Assembly (NCBI GenBank): GCA_015063455.1 | Contig: SVUC01000004.1 | Span: forward strand, 1-41,252 | Source of the DNA: Oscillospiraceae bacterium | GTDB taxonomy: Bacteria; Bacillota; Clostridia; Oscillospirales; CAG-272 | Direction of reading: 5' to 3' | DNA length: 41,252 nt | Part shown: piece by piece, positions 33,361 through 40,903 of the stretch | Layout of the letters: each line of letters starts with the position of its first letter | How positions within the stretch are numbered: position 1 is the first letter of the stretch | The notes under the pieces: generated by a model | The model's database searches: none | The model's input: only the letters and a program-made list of their open reading frames with translations | Told to the model about the DNA's origin: nothing | Position numbers and translations under genes: made by a program

Positions 33361-33900
33361 TCAGTGAGACATCAGAGTAACAACGGTAGCTCTCTTGTTA
33401 TAGAAAGTCATAACCTTGAGCATCTTGTTTGTAGCTTCGAAGCAAACAACGGTGCTCTTGCCGTCCTTCTCAAGACGTGCGAAGTAGGAATCCTTGCTCT
33501 TGGAATTTCCGCGATAGTCGTGGAATTCGTCTGCTTTTTCGAACTTTTCCTTGTATTCGTCTGTCATGGGGGCGATAAGCGCGAACTCAGAAACGAGATT
33601 TTCGAAAACAACTTTAGCCTTGCCGCTTCCGTTGATCTCCTGGATCTTGAGCTTTGCGTTAGCAACTTCGTACTTGCGTTCTTCTTTAACGAGACGCCAT
33701 GTGAAGAAAATGAGTGCAACAACGAGAACGAAGAGGATACCGCCGAGAAGAGCTGCACCGCCCTGTGTTACTGCGATAAGAACAACGATTGCGGCGATAG
33801 CGAGGAGGTAGAGGGCGATCATAAGGAATCTCTTGTGAAGATTTTTGCCTTCAGCTTTTTTATCCACGGTATATTCCGCGTAGTTAAGTGAATCATCCAT
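33361..33900 (-). CDS. Membrane protein with two N-terminal helices, unknown function
   Basis: 179 residues. Two adjacent membrane helices (about 26-44 and 47-70: FLMIALYLLAIAAIVVLIAV and GGILFVLVVALIFFTWRLV), then a soluble ~110-residue domain with KVVFENLVSEFALIAP, DSYFARLEKDGKSTVVCFEA and KMLKVMTFYNKRATVV. It could be a small signalling or PH-like domain on the cytoplasmic side, but I recognise no family. Last gene of the alkaline-phosphatase-like operon, 48 nt behind the LamG gene; start supported by GAAAGGAAA upstream of the ATG. Confidence 0.72.
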   Translation of the reverse strand: MDDSLNYAEYTVDKKAEGKNLHKRFLMIALYLLAIAAIVVLIAVTQGGAALLGGILFVLVVALIFFTWRLVKEERKYEVANAKLKIQEINGSGKAKVVFENLVSEFALIAPMTDEYKEKFEKADEFHDYRGNSKSKDSYFARLEKDGKSTVVCFEATNKMLKVMTFYNKRATVVTLMSH

Positions 33901-33948
33901 GATGAATTTTCCTTTCGGTGATGTTTATATAGATATTTTTTTGGGGAC

Positions 33949-34701
33949 TTAGGAGAGATAGTATTGGCGCAGAGACTCAAGCTCGTCATCGCTGATCGCA
34001 CCGCGGCGGATCAGGAGATCGTCGAGCTCAGACTCAAACGCTGAGGGGTGATTGCCCGTTGTGTCCTGCGCGATAATGAACGGATTCTGCGATGACAGAG
34101 GAATATTATCCGAAATATCAAGCGCGGCGACTTCTTCAAAATTAATGAACAGCCGCATTTTGTCTGGCGTGAGAGATGCGGCAACGTGTACCCACGATCT
34201 TCTCGAATTCTCGGGCATCAGAGCCTCGGCTGTATATAAGGTCCCTGAGTCTGAGGTAACTTCAAAAGAGAGTCGGGGGATCGAAGTCTTATCCTCGGTG
34301 ACAACGGAGAAAACGATTCCGCCATCTCCCACTCCGATCGCTTTGTTTGCGATGATCGGACTGTTTCCGAGAGATTTCAGACTCGGGAAAGACACAAGCT
34401 TGATCCAAGCGGCAAGCGTGACTCCGTCGGAGAACGATTCGTTGAGGGTGAGATCGGTTGAGACGTAACCTTCACTTGTGCAGTTGAGGGAGAGTCCGTT
34501 GTAACCTATGGTGAAGTAGATCTTACCCGACGTTGTGCATACGGTTTTCCCCTTCAGATCTTCAAATCTGTTGTCGTATAGGAAAAGTGATTCGTACTCG
34601 TCAAGCGGGATGAAGTTACCGATATACCCTGCATCCGATTCGGCAGGAGTCTTTGTCTTTTTGTGATCGTTGTAGTCGATCACACATTTTTTGTTTTCCA
34701 T
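33949..34701 (-). CDS. LamG-domain protein without signal peptide
   Basis: 250 residues, beginning MENKKCVIDYNDHKKTKTPA and so lacking any export signal. Residues ~35-240 form one LamG/concanavalin-like domain: SDGVTLAAWIKLVSF, NSPIIANKAIGVGDGGIVFSV, SWVHVAASLTPDKMRLFINFEEVAALD, ELDDLLIRRGAISDDEL. LamG domains normally act outside the cell, so a cytoplasmic one is odd. It follows three phosphatase-like genes (23 nt gap) and could be a sugar-sensing partner for them. The N-terminal ~30 residues resemble nothing I know. The weak ribosome site AGAAG suggests coupling to the upstream gene. Confidence 0.75.
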   Translation of the reverse strand: MENKKCVIDYNDHKKTKTPAESDAGYIGNFIPLDEYESLFLYDNRFEDLKGKTVCTTSGKIYFTIGYNGLSLNCTSEGYVSTDLTLNESFSDGVTLAAWIKLVSFPSLKSLGNSPIIANKAIGVGDGGIVFSVVTEDKTSIPRLSFEVTSDSGTLYTAEALMPENSRRSWVHVAASLTPDKMRLFINFEEVAALDISDNIPLSSQNPFIIAQDTTGNHPSAFESELDDLLIRRGAISDDELESLRQYYLS

Positions 34702-34724
34702 GTTGATTTCTTCTTTTTAAGTAA

Positions 34725-35573
34725 TTATACGACCGCGTCGAGATCGGGACGGATCGGCATACCGCTCACATCAGTGAACAGCCCTTCGGGAACGAAGGAA
34801 TCCATACCCTCGTGCGTGTCAATTCCGAGCGCACAGCAAACGATTGCGGGAATATCGCGGATCCTCATATGGAAATTGCGGAGAGGAGCAACAGTTTTGC
34901 CCACTGCCGTGAAATATACCCATTTTTCTTCGTTTGAAGGACCGCCGTGATCGTGGCCGCTTCCGCCGTGGTCAGCGACTGAAATGAACAGCGTGTCGTC
35001 CTCAATACCTGCCTCTACAACTGCATTCCAAGCCTCGCCGATGAAGTTGTCCACATTGTTGAGCTCATTGTAGTAACCTTCAGTGCCGTATCCGTCATTG
35101 TGACCGCTTCCGTCAACGCCGTCGAAGTGAACGAACAGGAGAGTGGGCTTCTCGGTCTTGATGTATTCGGCAATTTTCGGTGAAAGCTGGTAATCGTGAC
35201 CTTTTTCTGTCACAACACCGATGTTGTGCTCGATAATACCGTTGTAAATGGGAGTCCAGTTGCAGAACGCGCCGAGCTTAGCGTCGGGGAAAGCTTCTCT
35301 CACGAGACGGAAATAAGTGGGATGAACGTCGCTGTTCGCGTAGTGTTCTGTCTTGCAGATTCCGTTCGAGAGACCGTGAACCTTAGCGTCAACGCCGATC
35401 AGGAGTGAGCCCCAGCACTGAGCTGAGATCGTCGGGAGAGTTGTAAGGCAGTTGTACGTGAATGCACCTTTTTCAAAAAGGCTGAAAAGATTGGGCATAT
35501 TTGCGTTTTTGACGTATGTACCTGCGCCGTCAACGCCGATGACGAAAACGTGCTTGTAGTTGAATTTTTCCAT
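34725..35573 (-). CDS. Alkaline-phosphatase-superfamily phosphodiesterase-like enzyme, copy 1
   Basis: 282 residues. The metal-binding pattern of the superfamily (type I phosphodiesterase/nucleotide pyrophosphatase branch) is complete: Asp in FVIGVDGAGTYV, the predicted nucleophile Thr in TLPTISAQCWGS, Asp/His in VHFDGVDGSGHNDGYG, Asp-His in SVADHGGSGHDHGG, and the final His in GIDTHEGMDS. No signal peptide or membrane segment, so cytoplasmic hydrolysis of a phospho- or sulfo-ester. Shorter than usual NPP enzymes (about 400 residues), so it is a minimal version with a small cap. AAGGAAG ribosome site. Confidence 0.85.
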   Translation of the reverse strand: MEKFNYKHVFVIGVDGAGTYVKNANMPNLFSLFEKGAFTYNCLTTLPTISAQCWGSLLIGVDAKVHGLSNGICKTEHYANSDVHPTYFRLVREAFPDAKLGAFCNWTPIYNGIIEHNIGVVTEKGHDYQLSPKIAEYIKTEKPTLLFVHFDGVDGSGHNDGYGTEGYYNELNNVDNFIGEAWNAVVEAGIEDDTLFISVADHGGSGHDHGGPSNEEKWVYFTAVGKTVAPLRNFHMRIRDIPAIVCCALGIDTHEGMDSFVPEGLFTDVSGMPIRPDLDAVV

Positions 35574-35612
35574 AATTTTTTCTTCCTTAATATATGATTT
35601 ATTTAAGTGTAA

Positions 35613-36461
35613 TCAAACGATCGCATCAAGATCGGGACGAACGGGTAAATTTTCCGCATCGGTAAAGAGTCCTTCGGGAACGAAAGAATCCATTCCTTCG
35701 TGAGTGTCTATACCGAGGGCATAGCAAACGATTGCGGGAATATCGCGGATTCTCATTTTGAAATCGCGGATCGGTGCGACGGTCTTGCCGTAAGCCGAGA
35801 AGAATACCCATCTTTCCTCGTCTGTCGGACCGCCGTGGTGCTGGTCGATTCCGCCGTGGTCAGCAGTGAAGATAACGAGAGAATCCTCAAGAATTCCCGC
35901 CTCTTCTATTGCATCCCACATCATACCGACGAGCTCGTCGTGGCCCTGCAGGAATTCGTAGTATTTTTCGGAGCGATATCCGTAGCCGTGTCCCATTCCG
36001 TCAACGCTGTCGAGCTGAACGAACATGATCTTCGGCTTGTTCTGCTTTATGTAGTCGCAGATGCGCGGAGTGAGTTGATGGTCGCCGTCGGCATCGGTGT
36101 CAACACCGATGTCATGCTCAATGATACCTTTGTGGATCGGCCACCAAGCGCAGTATGCACCGAGCTTTGCATCAGGGAAGGCATCTCTTGCGAGGCGCAT
36201 AAAAGACGGATGTTCCGCACTGTTTGCATAATGGTTTTCTTCGACGATACCGTTTGTGAGGCCGTGAACGTCAGCGTCAACTCCGAGGAGAAGTGAGCCC
36301 CAGCACTGAGCGGAGATTGTCGGAAGAGTCGTAAGACAGTTATATGTAAGCGCACTTTTTTTGAAAATTTCTTGAAGTCTGGGCATTTCAATATCGCGCA
36401 CAAAAGTACCTGCGCCGTCGATTCCGATTACAAAAACGTGCTTGTAATTATACTTTGCCAT
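35613..36461 (-). CDS. Alkaline-phosphatase-superfamily phosphodiesterase-like enzyme, copy 2
   Basis: 282 residues, paralogous to copies 1 and 3 over the full length. FVIGIDGAGTFV, TTLPTISAQCWGSLL, QLDSVDGMGHGYGYR, TADHGGIDQHHGG and GIDTHEGMDS supply the metal and nucleophile positions. The DQHHGG segment replaces the GHDHGG of copy 1, which alters residues beside the second metal site. It has no recognisable ribosome site before the ATG and starts 12 nt after the stop of copy 3, so it probably depends on translational coupling. Confidence 0.85.
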   Translation of the reverse strand: MAKYNYKHVFVIGIDGAGTFVRDIEMPRLQEIFKKSALTYNCLTTLPTISAQCWGSLLLGVDADVHGLTNGIVEENHYANSAEHPSFMRLARDAFPDAKLGAYCAWWPIHKGIIEHDIGVDTDADGDHQLTPRICDYIKQNKPKIMFVQLDSVDGMGHGYGYRSEKYYEFLQGHDELVGMMWDAIEEAGILEDSLVIFTADHGGIDQHHGGPTDEERWVFFSAYGKTVAPIRDFKMRIRDIPAIVCYALGIDTHEGMDSFVPEGLFTDAENLPVRPDLDAIV

Positions 36462-36473
36462 AATAAGACAGAA

Positions 36474-37322
36474 TTAAACGATCTGGTCGATGTCAGGGCG
36501 AACAGGAGCGTCCTCAACGTCAGTGAAGAGACCTGCGGGAACATAAGAATCCCAATTCTTGTGAGTATCAATACCGAGCGCGCAGCAAACGATTGCGGGA
36601 ATGTCACGAACTCTCATCTTGAAATCGCGGATGGGAGCGACTGTCTTACCTGCAGCGGAGAAGAATACCCATCTTTCCTCGTCTGTCGGGCCGCCGTGAC
36701 CGTGATCGTATCCGCCGTGGTCAGCAGTGAAGATAACGAGAGAATCTTCCATGATTCCGGCGTCTTCAATAGCATCCCAGAGCTTGCCGATAAGTCCGTC
36801 GTGACCGTGGAGCGCTTCGTAGTATTCGGGAGTTCCGTATCCTTTGCCGTGACCTGCGCCGTCAATGTTGTCAAACTGAACGAACATAACGTCCGGCTTG
36901 TTTTCTTTTACATAATCGCAGATCTTGTCTGTGAGTTCCCAGTCATTTCCACGAGCTGTGTCAACACCGATGTCGTGCTCAATAATACCGTGGTAAATGG
37001 GAGACCAGTTACAGAAAGCAGCGAGCTTAGCCTCGGGGAAAGCTTCTCTTGCGAGTCTCATGAAAGAGGGATAAAGATCGCTCTTGTCGTAGTGGTTTTC
37101 GCTTACGATACCGTTTGTGAGTCCGTGAACGTCAGCGTCAACACCGAGGATCATAGAACCCCAGCACTGAGCGGAGATCGTGGGCATAGATGTAAGGCAG
37201 TTGTATGTTACCGCACCCTTGTCAAAGATTGCGTGAAGTTTGGGCATATCTGCATTTTTAACGAAAATGCCGGCGCCGTCGATACCGATTACGAAAACGT
37301 GCTTGTAGTTGTACTTAGCCAT
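36474..37322 (-). CDS. Alkaline-phosphatase-superfamily phosphodiesterase-like enzyme, copy 3 (first gene)
   Basis: 282 residues from the ATG at 37322, which has GGAGA upstream and aligns with the N-termini of copies 1 and 2; 15 additional open codons upstream are not translated in my view. FVIGIDGAGIFV, TSMPTISAQCWGSMI, QFDNIDGAGHGKGYG, TADHGGYDHGHGG and GIDTHKNWDS give the full superfamily set. The end differs from the other two in having THKNWDSYVPAG rather than THEGMDSFVPEG. First gene of a five-gene operon running down to 33361, under the promoter at 37403-37431. Confidence 0.86.
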   Translation of the reverse strand: MAKYNYKHVFVIGIDGAGIFVKNADMPKLHAIFDKGAVTYNCLTSMPTISAQCWGSMILGVDADVHGLTNGIVSENHYDKSDLYPSFMRLAREAFPEAKLAAFCNWSPIYHGIIEHDIGVDTARGNDWELTDKICDYVKENKPDVMFVQFDNIDGAGHGKGYGTPEYYEALHGHDGLIGKLWDAIEDAGIMEDSLVIFTADHGGYDHGHGGPTDEERWVFFSAAGKTVAPIRDFKMRVRDIPAIVCCALGIDTHKNWDSYVPAGLFTDVEDAPVRPDIDQIV

Positions 37323-37387
37323 GATAGATTCTCCTTTTTGGCAATGTATTTTTTCCGCCGAACGCATATCGGACGGAGTAATGACGA

Positions 37388-37431
37388 TTTACATACAAAG
37401 TAATTATAACATAATTTACGCCGTATGTAAA
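37388..37431 (-). promoter_or_regulatory. Promoter bracketed by a 9-bp inverted repeat (operator candidate)
   Basis: Minus strand TTTACA (37431-37426), 17-nt spacer, TATAAT (37408-37403) with extended -10 TGTTATAAT. A perfect inverted repeat, TTTACATAC (37388-37396) and GTATGTAAA (37423-37431), surrounds it: one arm covers the -35 box and the other covers the predicted start site. The arms lie about 35 bp apart centre to centre. This is an arrangement expected of a repressor that bridges two half-sites. Confidence 0.6.
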
Positions 37432-37464
37432 CCGAAAAATGAAAATTGCACTATAAATATTAAA

Positions 37465-37492
37465 CAGGGGACGGAATCGACGCCGTCCCCTG
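37465..37492 (-). terminator. Terminator downstream of uvrB
   Basis: Perfect 10-bp stem CAGGGGACGG (37465-37474) / CCGTCCCCTG (37483-37492), 17 nt past the uvrB stop. The following minus-strand sequence is TTTAATATTT, a weak U run. Confidence 0.7.
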
Positions 37493-37508
37493 AAATGTGT
37501 GAAGCAGA

Positions 37509-39494
37509 TTATTTTTTTGTGATCTCGAGTGCGCGGATCTTGTCTCTGAGATATGCGGCTTCCTCGAATCTGAGCTCTGCGGCGGCGGCTTTCATCTCAG
37601 CCCTGAGCTTCTCGATCTCACCCTCGGCGGAGAATACGCTGTCCGCTGCCTTGCCTTTTCTCGACTTGCCCTTCGATTTACCCGAATCGTCAGCGCCGAT
37701 CCTGATAAGATCGGAGATCTTTTTCTCGATCGTCCGCGGCGTAATGTTGTTCACGAGGTTGTATTCAAGCTGGATCGCACGGCGGCGCTCTGTCTCGTCC
37801 ATTGCCTCTTTCATTGACCGTGTGATGTGATCTGCGTAAAGGATGACCTTTCCGTTTTCGTTACGCGCAGCACGGCCGATCATCTGAATGAGAGATCTTG
37901 TGGAACGGAAAAGTCCTTCCTTGTCGGCGTCAAGGATCGCAACAAGTGTGACTTCGGGAAGGTCAATACCTTCTCTCAAAAGATTGATTCCCACAAGAAC
38001 GTCGTAAAGTCCGAGTCTGAGGTTTCGCAAGAGCTCCGTTCTCTCCATTGTCTCGATGTTGTGGTGGATATATTTTACCCTCACGCCCATCTCGTCAAAA
38101 TATTCCGTGATGTCCTCTGCCATTTTTTTGGTCAAAGTTGTCACAAGAACACGCTCTCCGCGGGATGTGCGGTCTTTGATCTCAAGCAGGAGATCATCGA
38201 CCTGCGTCTCAACGGGACGAACCTCGACCTCGGGATCAACAAGCCCTGTCGGGCGGATTATCTGCTCGACGACCTGCTCGGAAACATCAGCCTCGTAGTC
38301 TGCGGGAGTAGCCGATACCATAACGACCTGATTGACTTTCCCTTCGAATTCACCGAAATTCAGCGGTCTGTTGTCGAAAGCGGACGGCAGACGGAATCCG
38401 TATTCGACGAGATTTTCTTTTCTTGCACGGTCTCCGCCGCTCATTCCCCGAACCTGCGGGATTGTGACGTGGCTCTCGTCGATGAAGATAATGTAGTCGT
38501 CAGGAAAATAATCGAGGAGTGTGTACGGAGTCGCGCCCATTTCACGTCCTGCGAAAATTCGTGAATAATTCTCAACTCCCGAGCAGAACCCGACCTCGCG
38601 GAGCATCTCGAGATCGTATCTCGTTCTCTCCTCAATTCTCTGCGCCTCAAGGAGCTTGTTCTGTGAACGGAACCATTCGGCTCTCTCTTCCATTTCACAC
38701 TCGATCTCCGCGAATGCACGCTCACGCTTGGCTGGATCGACAACGTAGTGTGTGGCGGGGTAGATCGCAACGTAATTGAGATATTCGATCACCTGACCTG
38801 TGAGAGGGTTGATCTCGCAGAGACGGTCGATCTCGTCTCCGAAAAATTCTGCGCGGATAGCACGTTCGCTGTAACCTGCGGGGAATATCTCGATCGTGTC
38901 GCCGCGGACACGGAACTTGTCGCGGACAAAATTGACATCATTTCTCTCGTAGCTGATCGAGACGAGCTTTGACATAAGCTCGTTCATTGAGATCTCAAGT
39001 CCGGGACGGAGTCCGACGATCTGTCCCGAGTATTCCTCCGGCGGACCCAAGCTGTAAATGCACGATACGCTGGAGACGATGATAACGTCGCGTCTTTCAA
39101 AAAGTGCAGATGTCGCGCTGTGACGAAGCTTGTCGATCTCATCGTTGATGAGCGCATCCTTTTCGATGTACATATCTTTCCCGGGGACGTAAGCCTCGGG
39201 CTGATAGTAGTCGTAGTAGGAGACAAAATATTCGACGGCGTTCTCAGGGAAAAACTCACGGAACTCGCAGCAGAGCTGTGCGGCGAGGGTCTTGTTGTGA
39301 GACAAAATCAGCGTGGGGCGGTTGAGATTCGCAATGACGTTCGCCATAGTGAAGGTCTTACCCGAGCCCGTGACACCGAGGAGAGTCTGATAGCGCATAC
39401 CGTCTCGAAGCCCTTTTGTGAGCTTTTCGATCGCGGCAGGCTGGTCTCCCGTCGGCGCATAATCTGAATGAAGGATGAATTTATTGTTTTTCAT
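37509..39494 (-). CDS. uvrB: Excinuclease ABC subunit B
   Basis: 661 residues, the normal UvrB length. DNA-damage verification subunit of nucleotide excision repair, working with UvrA and UvrC. Walker [14 protein letters not shown] (about 40), the beta-hairpin [15 protein letters not shown] that threads DNA, DESH box [23 protein letters not shown] and [13 protein letters not shown] helicase motifs, and a C-terminal UVR domain ([20 protein letters not shown]) that contacts UvrC. A basic linker [13 protein letters not shown] precedes that domain. uvrA and uvrC are not in the window. AAGGAT ribosome site. Confidence 0.97.
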   Translation of the reverse strand: MKNNKFILHSDYAPTGDQPAAIEKLTKGLRDGMRYQTLLGVTGSGKTFTMANVIANLNRPTLILSHNKTLAAQLCCEFREFFPENAVEYFVSYYDYYQPEAYVPGKDMYIEKDALINDEIDKLRHSATSALFERRDVIIVSSVSCIYSLGPPEEYSGQIVGLRPGLEISMNELMSKLVSISYERNDVNFVRDKFRVRGDTIEIFPAGYSERAIRAEFFGDEIDRLCEINPLTGQVIEYLNYVAIYPATHYVVDPAKRERAFAEIECEMEERAEWFRSQNKLLEAQRIEERTRYDLEMLREVGFCSGVENYSRIFAGREMGATPYTLLDYFPDDYIIFIDESHVTIPQVRGMSGGDRARKENLVEYGFRLPSAFDNRPLNFGEFEGKVNQVVMVSATPADYEADVSEQVVEQIIRPTGLVDPEVEVRPVETQVDDLLLEIKDRTSRGERVLVTTLTKKMAEDITEYFDEMGVRVKYIHHNIETMERTELLRNLRLGLYDVLVGINLLREGIDLPEVTLVAILDADKEGLFRSTRSLIQMIGRAARNENGKVILYADHITRSMKEAMDETERRRAIQLEYNLVNNITPRTIEKKISDLIRIGADDSGKSKGKSRKGKAADSVFSAEGEIEKLRAEMKAAAAELRFEEAAYLRDKIRALEITKK

Positions 39495-39526
39495 TTTTAT
39501 CCTTGGTAAATGCGATTTATATTATT

Positions 39527-39555
39527 ATTGTACCATATAATCTGCACGTCTTCAA
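39527..39555 (-). promoter_or_regulatory. Probable uvrB promoter
   Basis: Minus strand TTGAAG (39555-39550), 17-nt spacer, TACAAT (39532-39527) with extended -10 TGGTACAAT. No LexA-type box could be seen near it. Confidence 0.55.
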
Positions 39556-39591
39556 TATAAAAAAGATTTCGCAGAGAATTTTTAACAAAAT

Positions 39592-39614
39592 AAGGCAGAG
39601 GTAAACTCTGCCTT
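39592..39614 (-). terminator. Terminator of the AEC transporter gene
   Basis: Perfect 9-bp stem AAGGCAGAG (39592-39600) / CTCTGCCTT (39606-39614), followed on the minus strand by ATTTTGTT. It starts 12 nt past the stop. Confidence 0.8.
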
Positions 39615-39626
39615 TGGGAAAATCTG

Positions 39627-40619
39627 TTACAGCGCGGGAAAATCGCCGAGGAAGATTGACATCACGGCGAACATAATGGGAATTGTGATGACGCAGAGCG
39701 TGTGGGAGATCAGCGCCATACTCGCACCTGTTTCCGGGTTTCCGCCGTACGCTTCGGGGAAAACGATAGTGTTAAGTCCGAGAGGCATTGCCGACGCAAA
39801 CAGCGCGAGGTAAACAACGAGGTTGTTTATATTCAGAGCGAAAAGCAGATTGATAAGCTCTTTCAGGCCCCATACTGCCGCAACGATAAACGACGGAATA
39901 ACGATAAGTCTGAGAAGTGAGGCGATATAGACCTTTTTGTTCTTCAGCATTGACGGCAAGCTGTAGTTTGCCACAGTCACACCCGCGAGAACCATTGCGA
40001 GAGGGCCCATACATGAGCCTAGCGAATTGAGAGAGGACATCAAAAACGTGGGGATATATTTAGTGAGTCCGAGAGTACCTGCCAAAATTCCCGCAAGGGT
40101 AGCAATAGTCGGGAAATTGAATATCTTTTTCAGTAAATTTCCGCCGTTTTCCCCGTCAGGAACGAGTACGCTGATGCCCCATGTGTAAATAACGATACCA
40201 AGAGGAATCGTGTAAAATTTGAAATATGAGAGAGCAGTCGCTCCGAAAATAGCAAGAACAACCGGTTCTCCCATGAAGCCTTGGTTTCCGAATGCGAGAG
40301 CGTACTGATAGATTCCTCTTTCGGGAGAAGGCTTTTTTGTAAAAAATCTTGCGAGAAATATCGCAATCGATACAGAAATAAGTGCGACAAAGCAGGCAAA
40401 CAGCATGTTTACAAAGTGAGTTTTCAGAGATTCGGCAGTACAGTACGCTGACATCGTTGTGAAGCTGAGGGCGGGAACGAAAAGCCACGTCTCAAGCTTG
40501 GCTATTACTTGGCTCGATTCCTTAGACAAAATATCTGACCGTCTTAAAGCGTACCCGGCGCCTATACACGTAAAAAGCATAAGCATAGGGCTGAGGGCAG
40601 ACAAAAATGTACTTAACAT
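39627..40619 (-). CDS. AEC (auxin efflux carrier) family transporter
   Basis: 330 residues from the ATG at 40619, preceded by GGAGA at a normal distance; the open frame can be extended four codons to a TTG, but that would overlap the ribosome site. Ten hydrophobic helices in two halves. Typical features are the N-terminal IGAGYALRRSDILSKESSQ, YQYALAFGNQGFMGEPVVLA with the conserved N-x-G-F-M-G, and the C-terminal ASAMPLGLNTIVFPEAYGGN. The family exports or exchanges organic acids such as malate, malonate or lactate by secondary transport. Substrate unknown; monocistronic. Confidence 0.9.
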   Translation of the reverse strand: MLSTFLSALSPMLMLFTCIGAGYALRRSDILSKESSQVIAKLETWLFVPALSFTTMSAYCTAESLKTHFVNMLFACFVALISVSIAIFLARFFTKKPSPERGIYQYALAFGNQGFMGEPVVLAIFGATALSYFKFYTIPLGIVIYTWGISVLVPDGENGGNLLKKIFNFPTIATLAGILAGTLGLTKYIPTFLMSSLNSLGSCMGPLAMVLAGVTVANYSLPSMLKNKKVYIASLLRLIVIPSFIVAAVWGLKELINLLFALNINNLVVYLALFASAMPLGLNTIVFPEAYGGNPETGASMALISHTLCVITIPIMFAVMSIFLGDFPAL

Positions 40620-40645
40620 AACTATCTCCAATCTGTTTGATACTG

Positions 40646-40678
40646 CTATATTTTACCATCCAATATAGTAAAAGTCAA
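40646..40678 (-). promoter_or_regulatory. Promoter and inverted repeat upstream of the AEC gene
   Basis: Minus strand TTGACT (40678-40673), 17-nt spacer, TAAAAT (40655-40650) with extended -10 TGGTAAAAT. The inverted repeat CTATATT (40646-40652) / AATATAG (40662-40668) overlaps the -10 and spacer and could be a repressor site. Confidence 0.65.
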
Positions 40679-40779
40679 CACAAATATTAAAAATAAAAAA
40701 GTGTGTCAAAAAGTGTCGGGAAAAAACGAAATCGAACCAAAAAAATTGTGCTGAGACAGATCTGCGGAGCAGAAAAATA

Positions 40780-40808
40780 TTGTAAATATACGAATTGTGT
40801 GGTATAAT
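40780..40808 (+). promoter_or_regulatory. Promoter of the GMP synthase gene
   Basis: TTGTAA (40780-40785), 17-nt spacer, TATAAT (40803-40808) with extended -10 TGGTATAAT. Leader of about 90 nt. Confidence 0.7.
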
Positions 40809-40839
40809 ATATCTGTAAAAATTTTTAAAACTGAAGAAC

Positions 40840-40884
40840 GCGTGGAGAGTGAAGCACCAGCTTCAAAATCTTAAAGCTCCGCGC
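40840..40884 (+). promoter_or_regulatory. Structured 5' leader of the GMP synthase gene
   Basis: GCGTGGAG (40840-40847) pairs with CTCCGCGC (40877-40884), with one G-T pair, enclosing a hairpin TGAAGC/GCTTCA (40850-40855, 40860-40865) with loop acca. The ribosome site AAAGG starts 3 nt after the outer stem. The conserved core of the purine riboswitch is not visible, so this is an unassigned structure. Confidence 0.5.
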
Positions 40885-40903
40885 AAGAAAGGTTTGGTTT
40901 GCT

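Noticed and set aside
40815..40903. Purine riboswitch upstream of guaA
   Set aside because: The expected three-way junction with its conserved loop and junction sequences could not be found; only a two-level stem is seen.
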